Below, piece after piece: positions 42,185 to 52,878 of a stretch of 64,000 bases of DNA. Positions within the stretch are counted from its first letter, which is position 1, and every line of letters starts with the position of its first letter. The notes under the pieces were generated by a model that worked only from the letters and a program-made list of their open reading frames with translations, ran no database searches and was not told the origin of the DNA. Source of the DNA: Breviolum minutum Mf 1.05b.01 (lineage: Eukaryota > Sar > Dinophyceae > Suessiales > Symbiodiniaceae); contig DF239251.1 in assembly GCA_000507305.1 (NCBI GenBank), forward strand, positions 62,001 through 126,000, given 5' to 3'. A program made the translations under genes and the position numbers.

Positions 42185-42373
42185 ATGGTTTTCAGCCCTT
42201 TTTCGCCGGGTCCTTGTCAACGTTTCCAAGGTTTGTTAGGTCAGTTGGAACTCCGACGTGAGGTGCCAATGGGGTTCGTGACCTTGGAGTTGGCCAAAAA
42301 TCACAGGGATTCCTTGCGTTTAATTGGCCCATCCTTGAATACTCCGTTTTTCATACCCCTATTGTCCGTTTAA
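42185..42373 (+). CDS. small open frame with ATG, unknown
   Basis: 62 codons from CCCCATGG. Reads MVFSPFSPGPCQRFQGLL... then VTLELAKNHRDSLRLIG. About 57% third-position G/C. Either a small first exon or a small protein. Confidence 0.35.
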   Translation: MVFSPFSPGPCQRFQGLLGQLELRREVPMGFVTLELAKNHRDSLRLIGPSLNTPFFIPLLSV

Positions 42374-43463
42374 TACAGAAATTGGTGACCGTTTAATACC
42401 TTAATAGCTATATAAAACAGAGGGTCCCGTCCGCTGAAATAGTTCTGAAACAAAAGGGGCCGAAGGCGATCGTCGAATACCAAAAGAAATTAATGGCCAT
42501 ACATTATATTACATTTTCTAAACTTCTTGCACATTGTCATAGAGTCATACAGTTACAGGTCACATACTTAGTTACTATAGTAGTATGACTACACATACGA
42601 TGATTTGTGCACTAGCAGCACATTGTGGACGCCGTGGTGTTGTTTTTAGACGTTTTGAGTGCTTCAGAACAAACTTTCCCCCCTTTCCAATCTTGGCTTA
42701 CAGCCTGACAGCATCTTTGCATGTTGCATACCAGACGACATGCATGTATTGTGATCACACGTGCATTTATGCATGTAGATGTCATTCAATCATTTAGAGG
42801 ATATCAAAACATATACCAATGGTTATACAAAATGATACAGCATCTATTTTTGTGTTGTATAGATATACGTATTCATAAAACAGTTCCTTCACATCTTCAT
42901 ATTTACTAAATTAAATCCTACATCAACCGGTTTGACAGGTTTTGGCACCTAGTATTTCTGCTGCTAGAAGTGCAGCAGTTGCCGGTGCAGTTTGTGTTCT
43001 CAAGGGTAGACTGTGCGTGGTTGGGAATAGATCTCCATTGCTTCAGGGATATTGTTCAAGTGATTTAGGTGGTTAGGATCGAGATATATACAGTAGGTAC
43101 GATAAGAAACACAATCACGTCATGTTTGATACTACTCACCAGATTACAGGAGAGTATAGAAAATGTATCTCTATATACACATTGGATTGAATGTGTTTAT
43201 ATCTAAACATTATACTGTACATCCATTGAGTACATATATATATTTATCATATATGTATATACATATATCTAATATGTATATATATATATATGTATATATT
43301 TTTTTATGTTTATAATTTGGTGTGGTGAACTATGACATGATTTACCCAACAAAGTCTACCCTTCAGTTCCTGGTTGAACCTTTTTGATTTTTGTTGGGAT
43401 TCCGACCTCGCCGAGTCAGAGGCAGGGTGAACTTAGCAGAGGTTTGCATAGTATAGAATGATC
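42374..43463. other. no exon recognised; A/T-rich
   Basis: Includes TA-rich microsatellites at about 43225-43310. Confidence 0.4.
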
Positions 43464-43560
43464 CTGGCTGAAATCCTGCCAACCAGTTGAGGTTGGTAGT
43501 TTATCCCATTGTTTCTAGGGTTTCATAACCATCCCAGGTGGTTGTTTGGGATTTCAGCCA
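43464..43560. mobile_element. inverted-repeat element related to family C
   Basis: TGGCTGAAATCC on the left faces GGGATTTCAGCCA on the right, 97 bp, non-coding. Confidence 0.5.
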
Positions 43561-43807
43561 TCAACCATTTTGTTGATGTCGATGTTTCTTTCGTGATTGC
43601 TGTTGGAAAACGGACTTTCCAGCCAGAGTGATATTAGTTTGCCAGAGGGTAATAGGTGTTCTCTTGGATACTTGTGTGAAGAGGGACTTTAGATTTTGGG
43701 AATCTTGGCCTAGGGATAAACCACTGGGCTAACCAAGTGAATTCATCGAAAACTCCAGAAACAGATGTCTCATTTATTGCTAGTGGTAGTAAACCGCAAA
43801 ACTACAA

Positions 43808-44392
43808 CTAACCATACAATGTATCACCAACTAAATATAGATGACTGGTGACTTCCTGAAATTTCTGCGCTGGCGCAACGAGCATTTCGATGCTGCAATT
43901 TGAGGCCTGGCAAAACAGTACGACTTCAGGAAGTTCCACTGGTGCTGCTGCATGCTTAGCCGCCTTAGAAGCGAAAGGTAGACCCAGTGTACCTTGGGGC
44001 GAAACCAGGATTGGATGATGGAGAATGGCTGATGCCTTAGGGAACTTTAGTGTGATATCTGTATGTATATGAATGGTGAGTTCATACAGTTTTTTTTGGG
44101 GTGAGGGATTGAGGAATCCTCCCAAAACATGGGGAAATTGCAGTTTCATGTAATTTGTAGGTTGGTTCCGGTGCATGTTTTGCTCATCAAGCCTTCCTAG
44201 AAAGCTAATTGGGCCCCTTAAAGATACAACGTTTATACCCCCATGTTTAAGGGTCCAATGGAATTTCAGGATGCCTCTCCACCGGTTGTTTTTCGCATCA
44301 AACCTGGGGAAAAAGAACAGTTGGAGATGTTGAAGTCGTATCGTACCTAAAGTTTTGGAGTTGGAAATGCTGGTGGTAGTATGCAATGACAC
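43808..44392 (-). CDS. 194-codon antisense open frame, strand ambiguous
   Basis: Reads MSLHTTTSISNSKTLGTI... and near the end LPFASKAAKHAAAPVELP then QEVTSHLYLVGDTLYG. The C-terminal third looks protein-like. The + strand of 43860-44015 is also open (NSTTSGSSTGAAACLAAL). If real it would be an exception to the + strand trend. Confidence 0.3.
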   Translation of the reverse strand: MSLHTTTSISNSKTLGTIRLQHLQLFFFPRFDAKNNRWRGILKFHWTLKHGGINVVSLRGPISFLGRLDEQNMHRNQPTNYMKLQFPHVLGGFLNPSPQKKLYELTIHIHTDITLKFPKASAILHHPILVSPQGTLGLPFASKAAKHAAAPVELPEVVLFCQASNCSIEMLVAPAQKFQEVTSHLYLVGDTLYG

Positions 44393-44525
44393 TGAGGAAT
44401 CGATGAAAGCAGCAATTGCATCATAGAATCATATATTATATTTGAAGTTTTTCTGCGCAATGCGCATCAATGATGAATTGGGAAATCCCTTAGCTTTGCG
44501 TTGTTAAGCACAAGGAGTCGTTGAG

Positions 44526-44577
44526 TGTTGGTCACATTGTCAGGTACCACCATGCTTTCGCTCCTGGGGTGAACTCT
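44526..44577 (+). CDS. exon candidate, unknown gene
   Basis: After CGTTGAG; ends AACTCT|GTGAGA. Reads VGHIVRYHHAFAPGVNS. The frame stays open beyond the donor. Confidence 0.35.
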
Positions 44578-45178
44578 GTGAGATGGTGCCTTGGGCGAAA
44601 CTTAACCTTCAACTGGAAGTTAGCAGAAAGGAACGTTGTGTTTCTCGTTTTTTGTTCATGTAGTAAGGGTGGCGACTTGTTTGCTGTTTTGTTATTTTGT
44701 TCTTGTTTATTTTTGTGTTTCAAATTCAATATCATCCCCTTGGGGTGATTGTTTTTAACCACTCATGATCACTTATGTATGCTAATTGGTAAAAAGTTCG
44801 GGTTCATGAGCGAATGAATGAAACTTAGGGATCCCCAACCACCTAAAGAAAATGTCATGTCATCCTGGTGTCCAATGATTGCTTCAAACGTGGATAACAC
44901 AACGGAGCTGTTTGAGAAGAGCTTTAGAGCTGATCCTGTGAAAACCACAGTCAACCGAGGTGTTTTTGTAGATCTTGTTGGGAGATTGACTTAGGGAAAT
45001 GATATTTTATATGCTACATAGCTGATATCATGATAGAAGTTGGTGTTTTCCTTTGATTTTAGATCCTTGTGGGGAAGGCTGACCATTTTTAATGGATCTA
45101 CATGCATTGACGGACCTTGATGGACTGTTGTTTGAATCAAATCTCATCATCCCATCCCATGTGTGTTGAAATTCTCAG

Positions 45179-45229
45179 ATGGCAGCGAACATTTCCCACT
45201 TCCGCAAGACAAAATCCAAGTTGGTCTGA
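45179..45229 (+). CDS. terminal exon candidate, unknown gene
   Basis: C/T-rich tract and GAAATTCTCAG precede. Reads MAANISHFRKTKSKLV and ends in TGA at 45227. It abuts the family A element that begins three bases later. Confidence 0.35.
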   Translation: MAANISHFRKTKSKLV

Positions 45230-45231
45230 AG

Positions 45232-45308
45232 ATATTGGTGTTTCCAAAAATAGGGGTACCCCAAAATGGATGGATTTAGGGTACCACTATTTTTGGAAAC
45301 ACCCATAT
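45232..45308. mobile_element. family A inverted-repeat element (77-bp snapback)
   Basis: ATATTGGTGTTTCCAAAAAT on the left is matched in reverse by ATTTTTGGAAACACCCATAT on the right, leaving a short loop containing CCAAAATGGATGG. A second right end occurs at 52861. The size and near-perfect pairing fit a MITE. Confidence 0.85.
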
Positions 45309-45564
45309 GTACAAATGCATCATCAAAGTTCACCATCCTCAAATTCACCATCAAAATTCATCCTATTCACCAACAACTCCCAGGCTTGTGGAGAAGCTTT
45401 GGAACCATCCTTGCCATTGGTTCAGGGTAGTGCCTTATTAAGACTCACCTTGTGTGGGGCCACAGTTTGGGATAGGAGATTTTTTCCATCAAGCATGACA
45501 TCTGAGTAAACGAGAGATGACCAAGTTTCTAGAAACGACTGTCGTAATCTTTGATCGCGAATTT

Positions 45565-45652
45565 CATGATTTGTCCATGATTGTTTTCATGATGTTTCCA
45601 TGATACTTCCATGATATTTCCATGATTTCCATGACATTCCATGATTTCATTC
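45565..45652. repeat. CATGATTTC-type tandem repeat
   Basis: About nine irregular units of CATGATTTC, CATGATACTTC and CATGATATTTC. It ends within three bases of the acceptor of the next exon and so supplies its pyrimidine-rich tract. Confidence 0.85.
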
Positions 45653-45654
45653 AG

Positions 45655-45804
45655 ATTGACAGGTTTCGATCCTGGAGCCCCCCCCGTGACTTTTAAAAGC
45701 CCCCGTGACTTTACCAAACAAAAAGCCGGAGGCCACAGGAACGTGTGGGATGTTTCGGTCTGGGAGCCCACAAGGAAGCAAGTGGAACAAGACAAGGCTT
45801 CCAG
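45655..45804 (+). CDS. exon, unknown gene
   Basis: After TTTCATTCAG. Reads LTGFDPGAPPVTFKSPRD... then NVWDVSVWEPTRKQVE. About 61% third-position G/C. The donor is placed at TCCAG|GTGTCT, but the frame stays open for another 30 codons, so the exon may be longer. No domain recognised. Confidence 0.55.
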
Positions 45805-46034
45805 GTGTCTCATGACTCACCACAGTTGGAGGTTGCACCTTAGGTTTTTCAAAGTCCTGACTTCACCTCAAAAGGTGAAGGTGATGAAAAAAAGGCTTTG
45901 ATTTCAAGTTTGATAGATGCTGGATAATCATCATTGATAACAAGGTGAAGGTGATAAACAGGTGTTTTATCATTGTTTTCATCCTCCCACATTGATAGGA
46001 TAGCTGTGGATAGTGACATCTTCCCTTGCTGTAG

Positions 46035-46188
46035 TGGACATGGCAACTTGAAGCCTGGGGACGGTAGAGCTGAGGTAGTCGGCTGGGTGCTGCACGTTGT
46101 CATTCTGGCTCTGATATCATGGATGGTTATGCTTGGAGACTCATGGTGCTTGCAAATTTTTAAGGGAACAGTTGATAAGATTCCTTGA
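46035..46188 (+). CDS. exon with a predicted membrane helix, unknown gene
   Basis: After TTGCTGTAG. Reads GHGNLKPGDGRAE followed by VVGWVLHVVILALISWMVML, a 20-residue hydrophobic stretch suited to a membrane span. About 59% third-position G/C. It reaches a stop at 46186, but a donor at CATG|GTGCTT (46147) could splice it to the next exon. Confidence 0.45.
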
Positions 46189-46230
46189 CAACAATTGAAC
46201 TTGGAAACTTTTGCTTGTTTAAGCCTCAAG

Positions 46231-46721
46231 AAATCAAGAAACATTGGAACATGTTGGAACATTTTGAGCCTGAGAATCTTGAGAATCTTTGGGAAGCAAC
46301 AGTAATATCAACGAAGTGCAGCAGCAATATTGCTGAAGTGAGAAACTGAGGCTCCCGAAAGCCCTGAAACCAATCATGTTTTCTGGATTGTTTTACCCAA
46401 CAAATTACTGTATATACTGTACCTTGGAAAGAATGAATCCAAGAGTTGCCACAAAATGATTGAAACTTGTGATGCTTTTCATCCCAGCAACAGTAGAAGA
46501 TGGAAGTTTAAGCTTGGGTTCCCCCCCAACAAAAAAGAACCTAAAACATCCTAAAATTCCAATAGGTGGAGACTTTGTTGGGTGAGGCAGCATCCTAAAA
46601 TCAATGGATTCACCACTGGCTGGCCTCGACTCATTCAGGTGATCAATGGCTTGATGCCTATCCGTTTGGAGACCTTACGCTTGGTACCTTGATCTGCAAT
46701 GACTGGATCCAGCCTGGTTGA
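46231..46721 (+). CDS. three-exon 3' end of an unknown gene, with a 16-nt microexon
   Basis: Exons 46231-46337, 46566-46581 and 46639-46721 chain in exact phase: GAA|GTGAGA ... ATAG|GTGGAG ... TTGG|GTGAGG ... TCAG|GTGATC. They give IKKHWNMLEHFEPENLEN... STKCSSNIAE, then VETLL, then GDQWLDAYPFGDLTLGTLIC and NDWIQPG to TGA. Three independent phase and signal matches make this one of the best models in the window. The family is not recognised. The exon at 46035 may belong to it. Confidence 0.65.
46566..46581 (+). CDS. 16-nt microexon
   Basis: AATTCCAATAG|GTGGAGACTTTGTTGG|GTGAGG. Encodes VETLL plus one base, and is the only route that joins the flanking exons in frame. Confidence 0.55.
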
Positions 46722-47229
46722 GTTGATAAAATCATCTAAACACACAAGGTGTTTCCATCTTTTAAACTGTGACTTGGCTTTTGATTTGTTTGTGTTTTGG
46801 TTTTCTTCTAGAAATCGGTGGAATGGAAGTTGATAGGGGGAGTTTTGGAGTATGTTTGACTTGTCTATAAAGTTTCATGCCGCATCCAAATATCTAATTA
46901 GTGAGGCCATGTTAAGGGAACGACTTGGAACTTGGGATGATCATGATTTCCTAGTAAAATAGGGAGCCGGTTGAAGCCCCTAATATTATCCTAATCACTA
47001 TCTACCGTAGAGCGTGTTGAGCTTGGCAGTCTTATCCCATAAATATCAAGTTCAAAAAAAAAGCACTGGCCTATCAATTCGAGTTGAATACGATTGACTT
47101 ATCATATATACTTATATCATATCTCTTGTATAAACAAGGTAAACATATAAAAACCTGGTGTGTTTTTCCATTGTTTTTTCCTACATCATACATCCTATAA
47201 TAAGCTTCTCTTCCCCCCCCCCCCCGGTG

Positions 47230-47581
47230 ATGGCGGATCCCAGCAACTCCACCAACCTTCTTCCGAAGGCCGCCGCCACCTCGGCTGCGGAGGGGTTGAT
47301 ACGAAGCCAGCGAGGCGAACAGCTCGCCCGGCAGTTAGCCCCTGAATCCCTGGATGGTTAGGAAGATGATCCGGATCCTTTAGAGTTTTTGGGGCCTTCG
47401 GCCTATTTTTCAGGGGTCATGTCACTGTTGAGTTTCAGGGGAGGGTAAGTGCTGGCCCAGTGGGTAGGATGATGATTCCAACATTTTGAAGTCATTCATT
47501 TGTTGTTGTTGTTGTGGCTTTAACCCATGTCTCTGACGCTTTTTTTTAGGACCTTTGGATGCAGAGGATCCTATCTTGCAG
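47230..47581 (+). CDS. first two exons of an unknown gene
   Basis: ATG at 47230 follows a C-run. Exon 1 (47230-47356) reads MADPSNSTNLLPKAAATS... then GEQLARQLAPESLD, G/C-rich. Exon 2 starts at 47550 after T8-AG and reads GPLDAEDPILQ in matching phase. It ends either at CAG|GCTTTT (GC donor, 47581) or a few bases later before GTGACA. The intron contains the right half of a family B element. An Ala-rich N-terminus might be a targeting or disordered segment. No domain recognised. Confidence 0.6.
47336..47446. mobile_element. partial family B element
   Basis: CTGGATGGTTAGGAAGATGA resembles the inverted family interior. CTATTTTTCAGGGGTCATG and GTTTCAGGGGAGGGTA match the right end. The left end is missing or overlaps exon 1, so its first bases would be coding. 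Confidence 0.5.
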
Positions 47582-48720
47582 GCTTTTTTTGGTTGGTGAC
47601 ATGGTGGGAAAGGACTCATTTTTTGGAAAAATGTGTGAATCTATGCCCTGTTGTTTTCTATGCTACCTTTTCTTTATATACCTGGTACTGTCTCTCCATC
47701 TCTCTAGTTTGATGTACTGTCTATATATTCAAATCGTAGACATTTGCTTATGCATATACGTGGAGAAGCGTGCAGCCGGTGACATTCTCTTCTTTGCTGC
47801 TTGTTGTTTGCATGTTCATTTCGTTGGCCAACCTTTTGTTGCCGGTTTTGTGATAGAGAACACTATACCGTTGATGAACAAGTCATGTGGATGGAACAGT
47901 TTGGATGGCAACAAAACGCTGGTGAATGCAATTCTTGATGGTCCAATTAGTTCATATGAATTCCTTAGATGTAAGAAAATATCAAATATCGCAGCATTTT
48001 TTTAAGTCTATAGGGTATTCCGGTATTCAATAGTGTGCAATTGTTCATTACCCGTTCTCCTTCCACTATCCATGCTTGTAACTCGTTGCCCGTTCGCAGG
48101 GCAGCTGGTCACAGAGAGTTTGTTGATGTAACTTCAATTTTGAGAAGTACTGTTGATGGTTGTGGAATCTTAACTAAATCACCTGAGAACAGCTGAGTTT
48201 TCAAAACAACAGGCAAGTATATTTATGAAATTGTAAAACTGTTGATTTTGGGGATTGTGAACTACCATTGTCCCTGAAATACGGGCTTATAACTTATATC
48301 TATTCCCTATATTCCCCATGAGCATTATGAAAACATGACCAAGGCCCTGGGCCAGAACTGAGGGGGGTGAAATAGTGGGGTTTTAGGTGGGCCCCGTTTG
48401 GATGAAGAGCTTTGGACACGTAGGATAGGACGTCCGTATGACTGTTTGACTTTTTGTTTGAAAACACATTCCCAAACCAAAAAGTCAAAGGTGTTAGACT
48501 AGAATTTCCAAGAATCACCAGACGTTGGCTTCTACTCCCTCTTTTTTTGAAGCCACTGTCTTGTGTATGTAACACGGGACGTGATTTATTTTTACTTTTG
48601 GATGCACAGCAGATAAAAATACCCGATGGGATCTATCATATGCTCATCATTTCTTAGGCGACTGGTGCTTCATGAGCACATGATCCATGACGATCAACGG
48701 GCAAAAGTTCGTCTTATGCC
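47582..48720. other. probable intron with open stretch
   Basis: A + frame at 47559-48005 is open for 148 codons but has low third-position G/C and no clear boundaries. A single family C end (TACTGTTGATGGTTG) lies at 48148. A short stretch after TTCGCAG at 48101 could be an exon. Confidence 0.3.
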
Positions 48721-48822
48721 ATGAATCAAGAGGCCTTGCGAAGCCTGTTGTTGCAGCTGCCCCACATGGCACGAGAAGAGGGATGTCAGGCCACATGGCG
48801 GTGCACGCTCTAAAGGGTGGGA
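48721..48822 (+). CDS. exon candidate, unknown gene
   Basis: Reads MNQEALRSLLLQLPHMAR then EEGCQATWRCTL to a stop. Helical and protein-like. It may start earlier, after AG at 48707. Confidence 0.4.
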
Positions 48823-48914
48823 TTTTGGACCCATGAGATTGGAGGCTTTTCGGTTTTTTCAAGCAGCTTATGGTTGTTGTCAAAAAACATCCGATGTCTG
48901 TTGAAGTTTGAGAG

Positions 48915-48974
48915 TTTGGCAGCTGGCTGCAACGCCAGGAAGATATTTTGCTTTGTGTAGATTGGGATAATTAA
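48915..48974 (+). CDS. terminal exon candidate, unknown gene
   Basis: After TTTGAGAG. Reads FGSWLQRQEDILLCVDWDN to TAA. Phase 0 start. Confidence 0.4.
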   Translation, partial: FGSWLQRQEDILLCVDWDN

Positions 48975-49172
48975 GTTATAAAAACAACCTAAATCGGTGC
49001 AAACAAAGATGAGCCATCAACAGAATTCCACCAAATACATGCTCAACAACTTTAAAAACAACATGTCATGACTACATGGTGCGTGTGATGGGCAATATCT
49101 GCACCAGTTGATATGGTAGATTCATATACTGTAGATTCCCCACTATCGAGTTTTAACGCATGGTATATACAG

Positions 49173-49354
49173 TAACCATTCCAGCTGACAGTTCACGCGA
49201 GCATGGCATAAAGCTTTGGCTTCCCTTGAAATCATATTTCTACTCCTGGACTCGGTCTCCACCCTATGCAAAGGTTTTAGGTTTCGGAAGCCTCCAATTG
49301 ATCAAAGATTTTGATGCATGGGGACACAGGAAGTTTTACTGGGTGGGTGCTTAG
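49173..49354 (+). CDS. exon, probably terminal, unknown gene
   Basis: After TATACAG. Two bases and then TIPADSSREHGIKLWLPL... SPPYAKVLGFGSLQLI... DAWGHRKFYW. It either ends at TGG|GTGGGT (49342) or continues VGA to a stop at 49352. No domain recognised. Confidence 0.5.
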
Positions 49355-49755
49355 CTATAGGTGGTGGTTTCACGTATTTTTGAATCTTCACCCGAAGCAT
49401 AATTTGAAAGATTCATATTTTGACAAACATATTGTTAAGATGGGTGGTTCAGCCACCTACTTAGTCATGCGCAAGTTGAGTGCATTCCTGGGATAACAAT
49501 TTTTCTGTATATGTTTATATGGGCAGTAAATGAGCAAAGAGTGAGAAGTTGAGAAAAAAACAACCACTATGTTCCTCTTTGCACCCAGTGTCATATCATG
49601 TCGTATCCTTCCAACCTTCAACTATTTCTTTACCAGATTTAGATTGAACATGCTCTTTGCCGGGTTTGAATTGGGTTTTTCTCTCAAACCTATGTCATGT
49701 GTCCATCTGACACACCACAAAATGTGCAGCTGGCAGGTAGCAGGTGCCATGACGT

Positions 49756-50207
49756 TTGAAGCTTTTGATGATTTGGCCAAGAGCACGGCGCGGTCATGGC
49801 GGATTTTGTGGAGACTTTGATGGGCTTGATTTCCCCAATAAGACAACGCTATGGCACGAATTGTTCATGAGGGGCGAATCAGAAATACTCAGAAGATTGA
49901 CCAACTCATACCTGAAGGTCAATCAATCTGAGCTGTTATGATCATCCCTGCTCATCCTCTCATTTTCCAGTTGATGGTTCACCTGTCTTGTTGCCAGGTG
50001 AAGAAGGGTGAACCGTTTGTTGCCATCAAACATCCAACATCCGAAATGCCATATATGGCGGCTTCAAGATCCCAAGTTGATGCTTCCCAGTCACCCCATA
50101 GCATTCGATTGAGGTACCGGGGGAACATCGGAAGATGTTTCTGTTGTCCGCCAAGCAAAACATTATTGTCCATTGCCATTCTGATAAGTGATAAAAGTAG
50201 AGGGTGA
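49756..50207 (+). CDS. two-exon fragment, unknown gene
   Basis: Exon 1 (start within 49756-49812, end 49917) reads GLDFPNKTTLWHELFMRG then SEILRRLTNSYLK. Exon 2 begins at 49971 after an excellent C/T tract and TTTTCCAG. It reads LMVHLSCCQVKKGEPFVA... then SQSPHSIRLRYRGNIGR and stays open to 50207. The join AAG|GTCAAT ... CCAG|TTG is in phase and implies a 53-nt intron, short for this window. A competing frame over 49750-49820 ends ARSWRILWRL. Confidence 0.5.
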
Positions 50208-50449
50208 TGTATAGATTATAGATTATAAATTGATAAGTTGTAATTAAGGTCAATTACAGCGCAACCATCTTGGGGTTTCTTCCATTCCGCGAAAAGTATG
50301 TCACCACCAACCATTCTTATCTTTATGCATAGTCAAGTCATTTTTTTCAGGTTCTCAATATGTCAAGAAGACTTGCCTTGAGCTACACGTTATATATACA
50401 CACACATAATTTATATACATACAATACATATTGCCATGAGGCTACCAAG

Positions 50450-50656
50450 CTAAGAATGGGATCCCAATTAGATATCCAGGGGTCGATGTTGAAAAAGGTC
50501 AGTAGTTATACAGGTATACAAATAGCAACGTCCAATAACTGTGGTTTCCAGGCCCGCCTGGCACGGAAGAAGCCAGAGTTGGAAGGTGGGAAATGTGGGA
50601 CGAAGGCTTTGGATTCAATTTTCCTTGAAAAAAAGATGTCCACAAATTGTTCCTGA
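50450..50656 (+). CDS. two terminal exons, unknown gene
   Basis: Exon 50450-50497 (LRMGSQLDIQGSMLKK, AAG|GTCAGT) joins exon 50552-50656 (after GTGGTTTCCAG) in phase 0. The second reads ARLARKKPELEGGKCGTK... and ends KKMSTNCS at TGA. Lys-rich tail. It could be the 3' end of the 49.2-50.2 kb gene. Confidence 0.5.
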   Translation, partial: LRMGSQLDIQGSMLKKVSSYTGIQIATSNNCGFQARLARKKPELEGGKCGTKALDSIFLEKKMSTNCS

Positions 50657-50790
50657 AGGCTTTTGAATGATGTTTGCAGATGTGCTGCTTAAAGACGCCT
50701 TTGTGTTTTGCTTGGTTGTTGTTATATTAAGGGAATTAAAGGGAAGGGGGTTTAGTATTGGCTACTCTATGATATCTGAAGCAACTGAGA

Positions 50791-51291
50791 GTGGACACGT
50801 TATCTCTTGGATTTGAGTTGCTTGAATCACAGGTGGAAGAAGGGAGCCTGGAAGGATTCAACCTTGAAGGAACTACCTTAGGAGAATTCTATATAAACGA
50901 GACTGTTCATTTCATGAACCTTGGAGTATATGGAAATTTTCGTCAAATTTTGTTTGGATCCCCAAACATTTTAAGACCTTTGCCACGTTTGTGTCTCCCA
51001 GGCATCTTTGGACCTTTGCTTTGGGGTCAGGGATTCCCAAAGCAGGGTCCCTTTATAAAGGAACCCCCAGCATGTAGGAAGAACGAGCCTACTGGAACAC
51101 TCCCAGATTTTTCTTTTAGGTGTTTGTTGGTTTGGTTTTGTATCTATGTTAGCTTTTGTCCAAACAAACATACTTTGTGGGTCGTGTCTTCGTCACTCTG
51201 TTTGACTGAAAGCACCCTGAGTAGTTGGCATTTTTTGATTGGAGAAGCTGTCATGGCGGTGGTACTTTTGATTGGGCAGAAATCGCTCTGA
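50791..51291 (+). CDS. long open frame (166 codons), unknown
   Basis: Open after AG at 50790-50791. Reads DTLSLGFELLESQVEEGS... then EFYINETVHFMNLGVYG. Later parts include Pro/Gly-rich GIFGPLLWGQGFPKQGPF and a hydrophobic segment. Third-position G/C is about 38%, below other exons, so only the first 100-150 codons, or none, may be coding. The DNA at 51015-51060 contains an imperfect inverted repeat. Confidence 0.35.
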   Translation: MDTLSLGFELLESQVEEGSLEGFNLEGTTLGEFYINETVHFMNLGVYGNFRQILFGSPNILRPLPRLCLPGIFGPLLWGQGFPKQGPFIKEPPACRKNEPTGTLPDFSFRCLLVWFCIYVSFCPNKHTLWVVSSSLCLTESTLSSWHFLIGEAVMAVVLLIGQKSL

Positions 51292-51616
51292 TGAGTGGGT
51301 ATCTGACGCCACTATTTGCTTGGTTGTGTATATCCCAAATGCAGGTCTCCAACTGATTCCAACTGATTGAGTTTGTTGTTTCAGATGTCGGCTTTTAACT
51401 CGAGGAAATCTCCAAAACATCAAACATGGTCTCCTAGTTCGGCACCATGACACCAGGAAATGGATGCACAAGCCAGAATGCTGTTTTTTTTGGGGGGAGG
51501 GCATATGATCTTTTTTCACCAAAATTCTCAGGGGGTGGTTTTGGTCAACTCCAGTTGTGTCACCACCTTGCATTGTGATGGCAAAATCAATCCACTGCAA
51601 TGATATACCACCGGAT

Positions 51617-51704
51617 TACACTCCAGGGAATGAGTCAGTTCTCTCATGAAACGTTTGCCCAACTATTTACCCTCGAAAGAGATATCTTAGTTCCCAGGAG
51701 GGTA
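51617..51704. mobile_element. diverged family B element
   Basis: TACACTCCAGGGAATGAGTC on the left, TTAGTTCCCAGGAGGGTA on the right. 88 bp, non-coding. Confidence 0.5.
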
Positions 51705-52409
51705 AGACTCCCAATATTTGAGGAGATCGAAGCCGTTCAAGCCTTCAGGTCCTTCGTTAAAGAATTTATCTAGCGATATTTCAACATGAAAAATGCATCA
51801 ACTAAGTGTTGTTAATCAAAGCTAGTGACTAGTTCAAACCTTCTAAAACATTGTTTCTATTCAGCCTAGCAAAGTAGAATGGTGCAGTAGCCAGATCATA
51901 TGACCAAATACGACTTATCGACATCTCCATTTTTCTGGATGAATTTGCATAGTCACATCCCTGGTGGAAGAAGCAAGCGAATCCTCACAGAAGGAGCGAG
52001 CATGTCAGGAAATTGAATAAATTGGTGGACATATAAATATTGCTATCATCATATGCACTGTGTCATTCATTTTTTTGTAACTTTGTTTTACTAACGGTAC
52101 AAGGCGGTACATAGATATACAGAGTTCTTTTATAATGTTTTTTTCACATCGTCCCCCGTATATGTTTCATTTCTTTGCCCATGTCTTTCTATTTCTATTT
52201 GACAAATTATAACATTTCTTTACCATGTCACTCATCCAAATTTCATACATAGTTTACGTTGTTATTCCAATCCGCCGACTTTGCTCAAGCTTTGAACTTG
52301 AACATGGCTTGACATTATGTCTCCAGAGTGAATAACAAGATACAACCAGATTCGTAACATTTTGACTGGTACATCAGATTGTGCATCTCAACAACATCGC
52401 ATCAAACGT

Positions 52410-52545
52410 ACGTATATATATATATGTAATGTAGATTTGTATATATAAAAATCTCTCTCTCTCTATATATATATAATGCATAAATATACATATATGTGTC
52501 TTTATATTCATATACACGTATATATATATATACACACATGCACAT
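52410..52545. repeat. TA/CT microsatellites
   Basis: TATATATATA, CTCTCTCTCT and TACACACA runs. Confidence 0.85.
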
Positions 52546-52786
52546 TATACTTGTCGTACTTATTTGTACTTTGATTGCTAATCAACACATCCACAAAATA
52601 TACCTCTGGCTTTTGGCCATTACCATTTTTTGTTGTCATTTCTTTGCATCTGGCCTTTGCGTTACTGCGCCGAAATGAAACTGGGCAAATCTCTTTTTGC
52701 AACCTTTTGGAGTTGGCCATTTTTTTTCCGTTTGAAAAAAAAGTGATCTCAAGGAGGTCACTGCAGGGAGCAGGAAGTTAATCTTT

Positions 52787-52878
52787 GGGGGGGGGGTTCC
52801 CCAAATCATCCATTTTAACAGGGTTTTCCATTATAAACCATCCATTTTGGGGTACCCCTATTTTGGAAACACCCATAT
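52787..52878. mobile_element. family A element, left end diverged
   Basis: The right end GGTACCCCTATTTTGGAAAC followed by ACCCATAT matches 45232-45308. CCATCCATTTTGGGGTACC is the family interior. The expected GGTGTTTCC left end is absent. Confidence 0.65.

Noticed and set aside
49343-49360. Possible 18-nt intron GTGGGTGCTTAGCTATAG
   Set aside because: Too short for normal splicing; reading through to the nearby stop is simpler.
51193-51600. - strand frame of 135 codons
   Set aside because: No start context, splice partner or codon bias; composition looks random.
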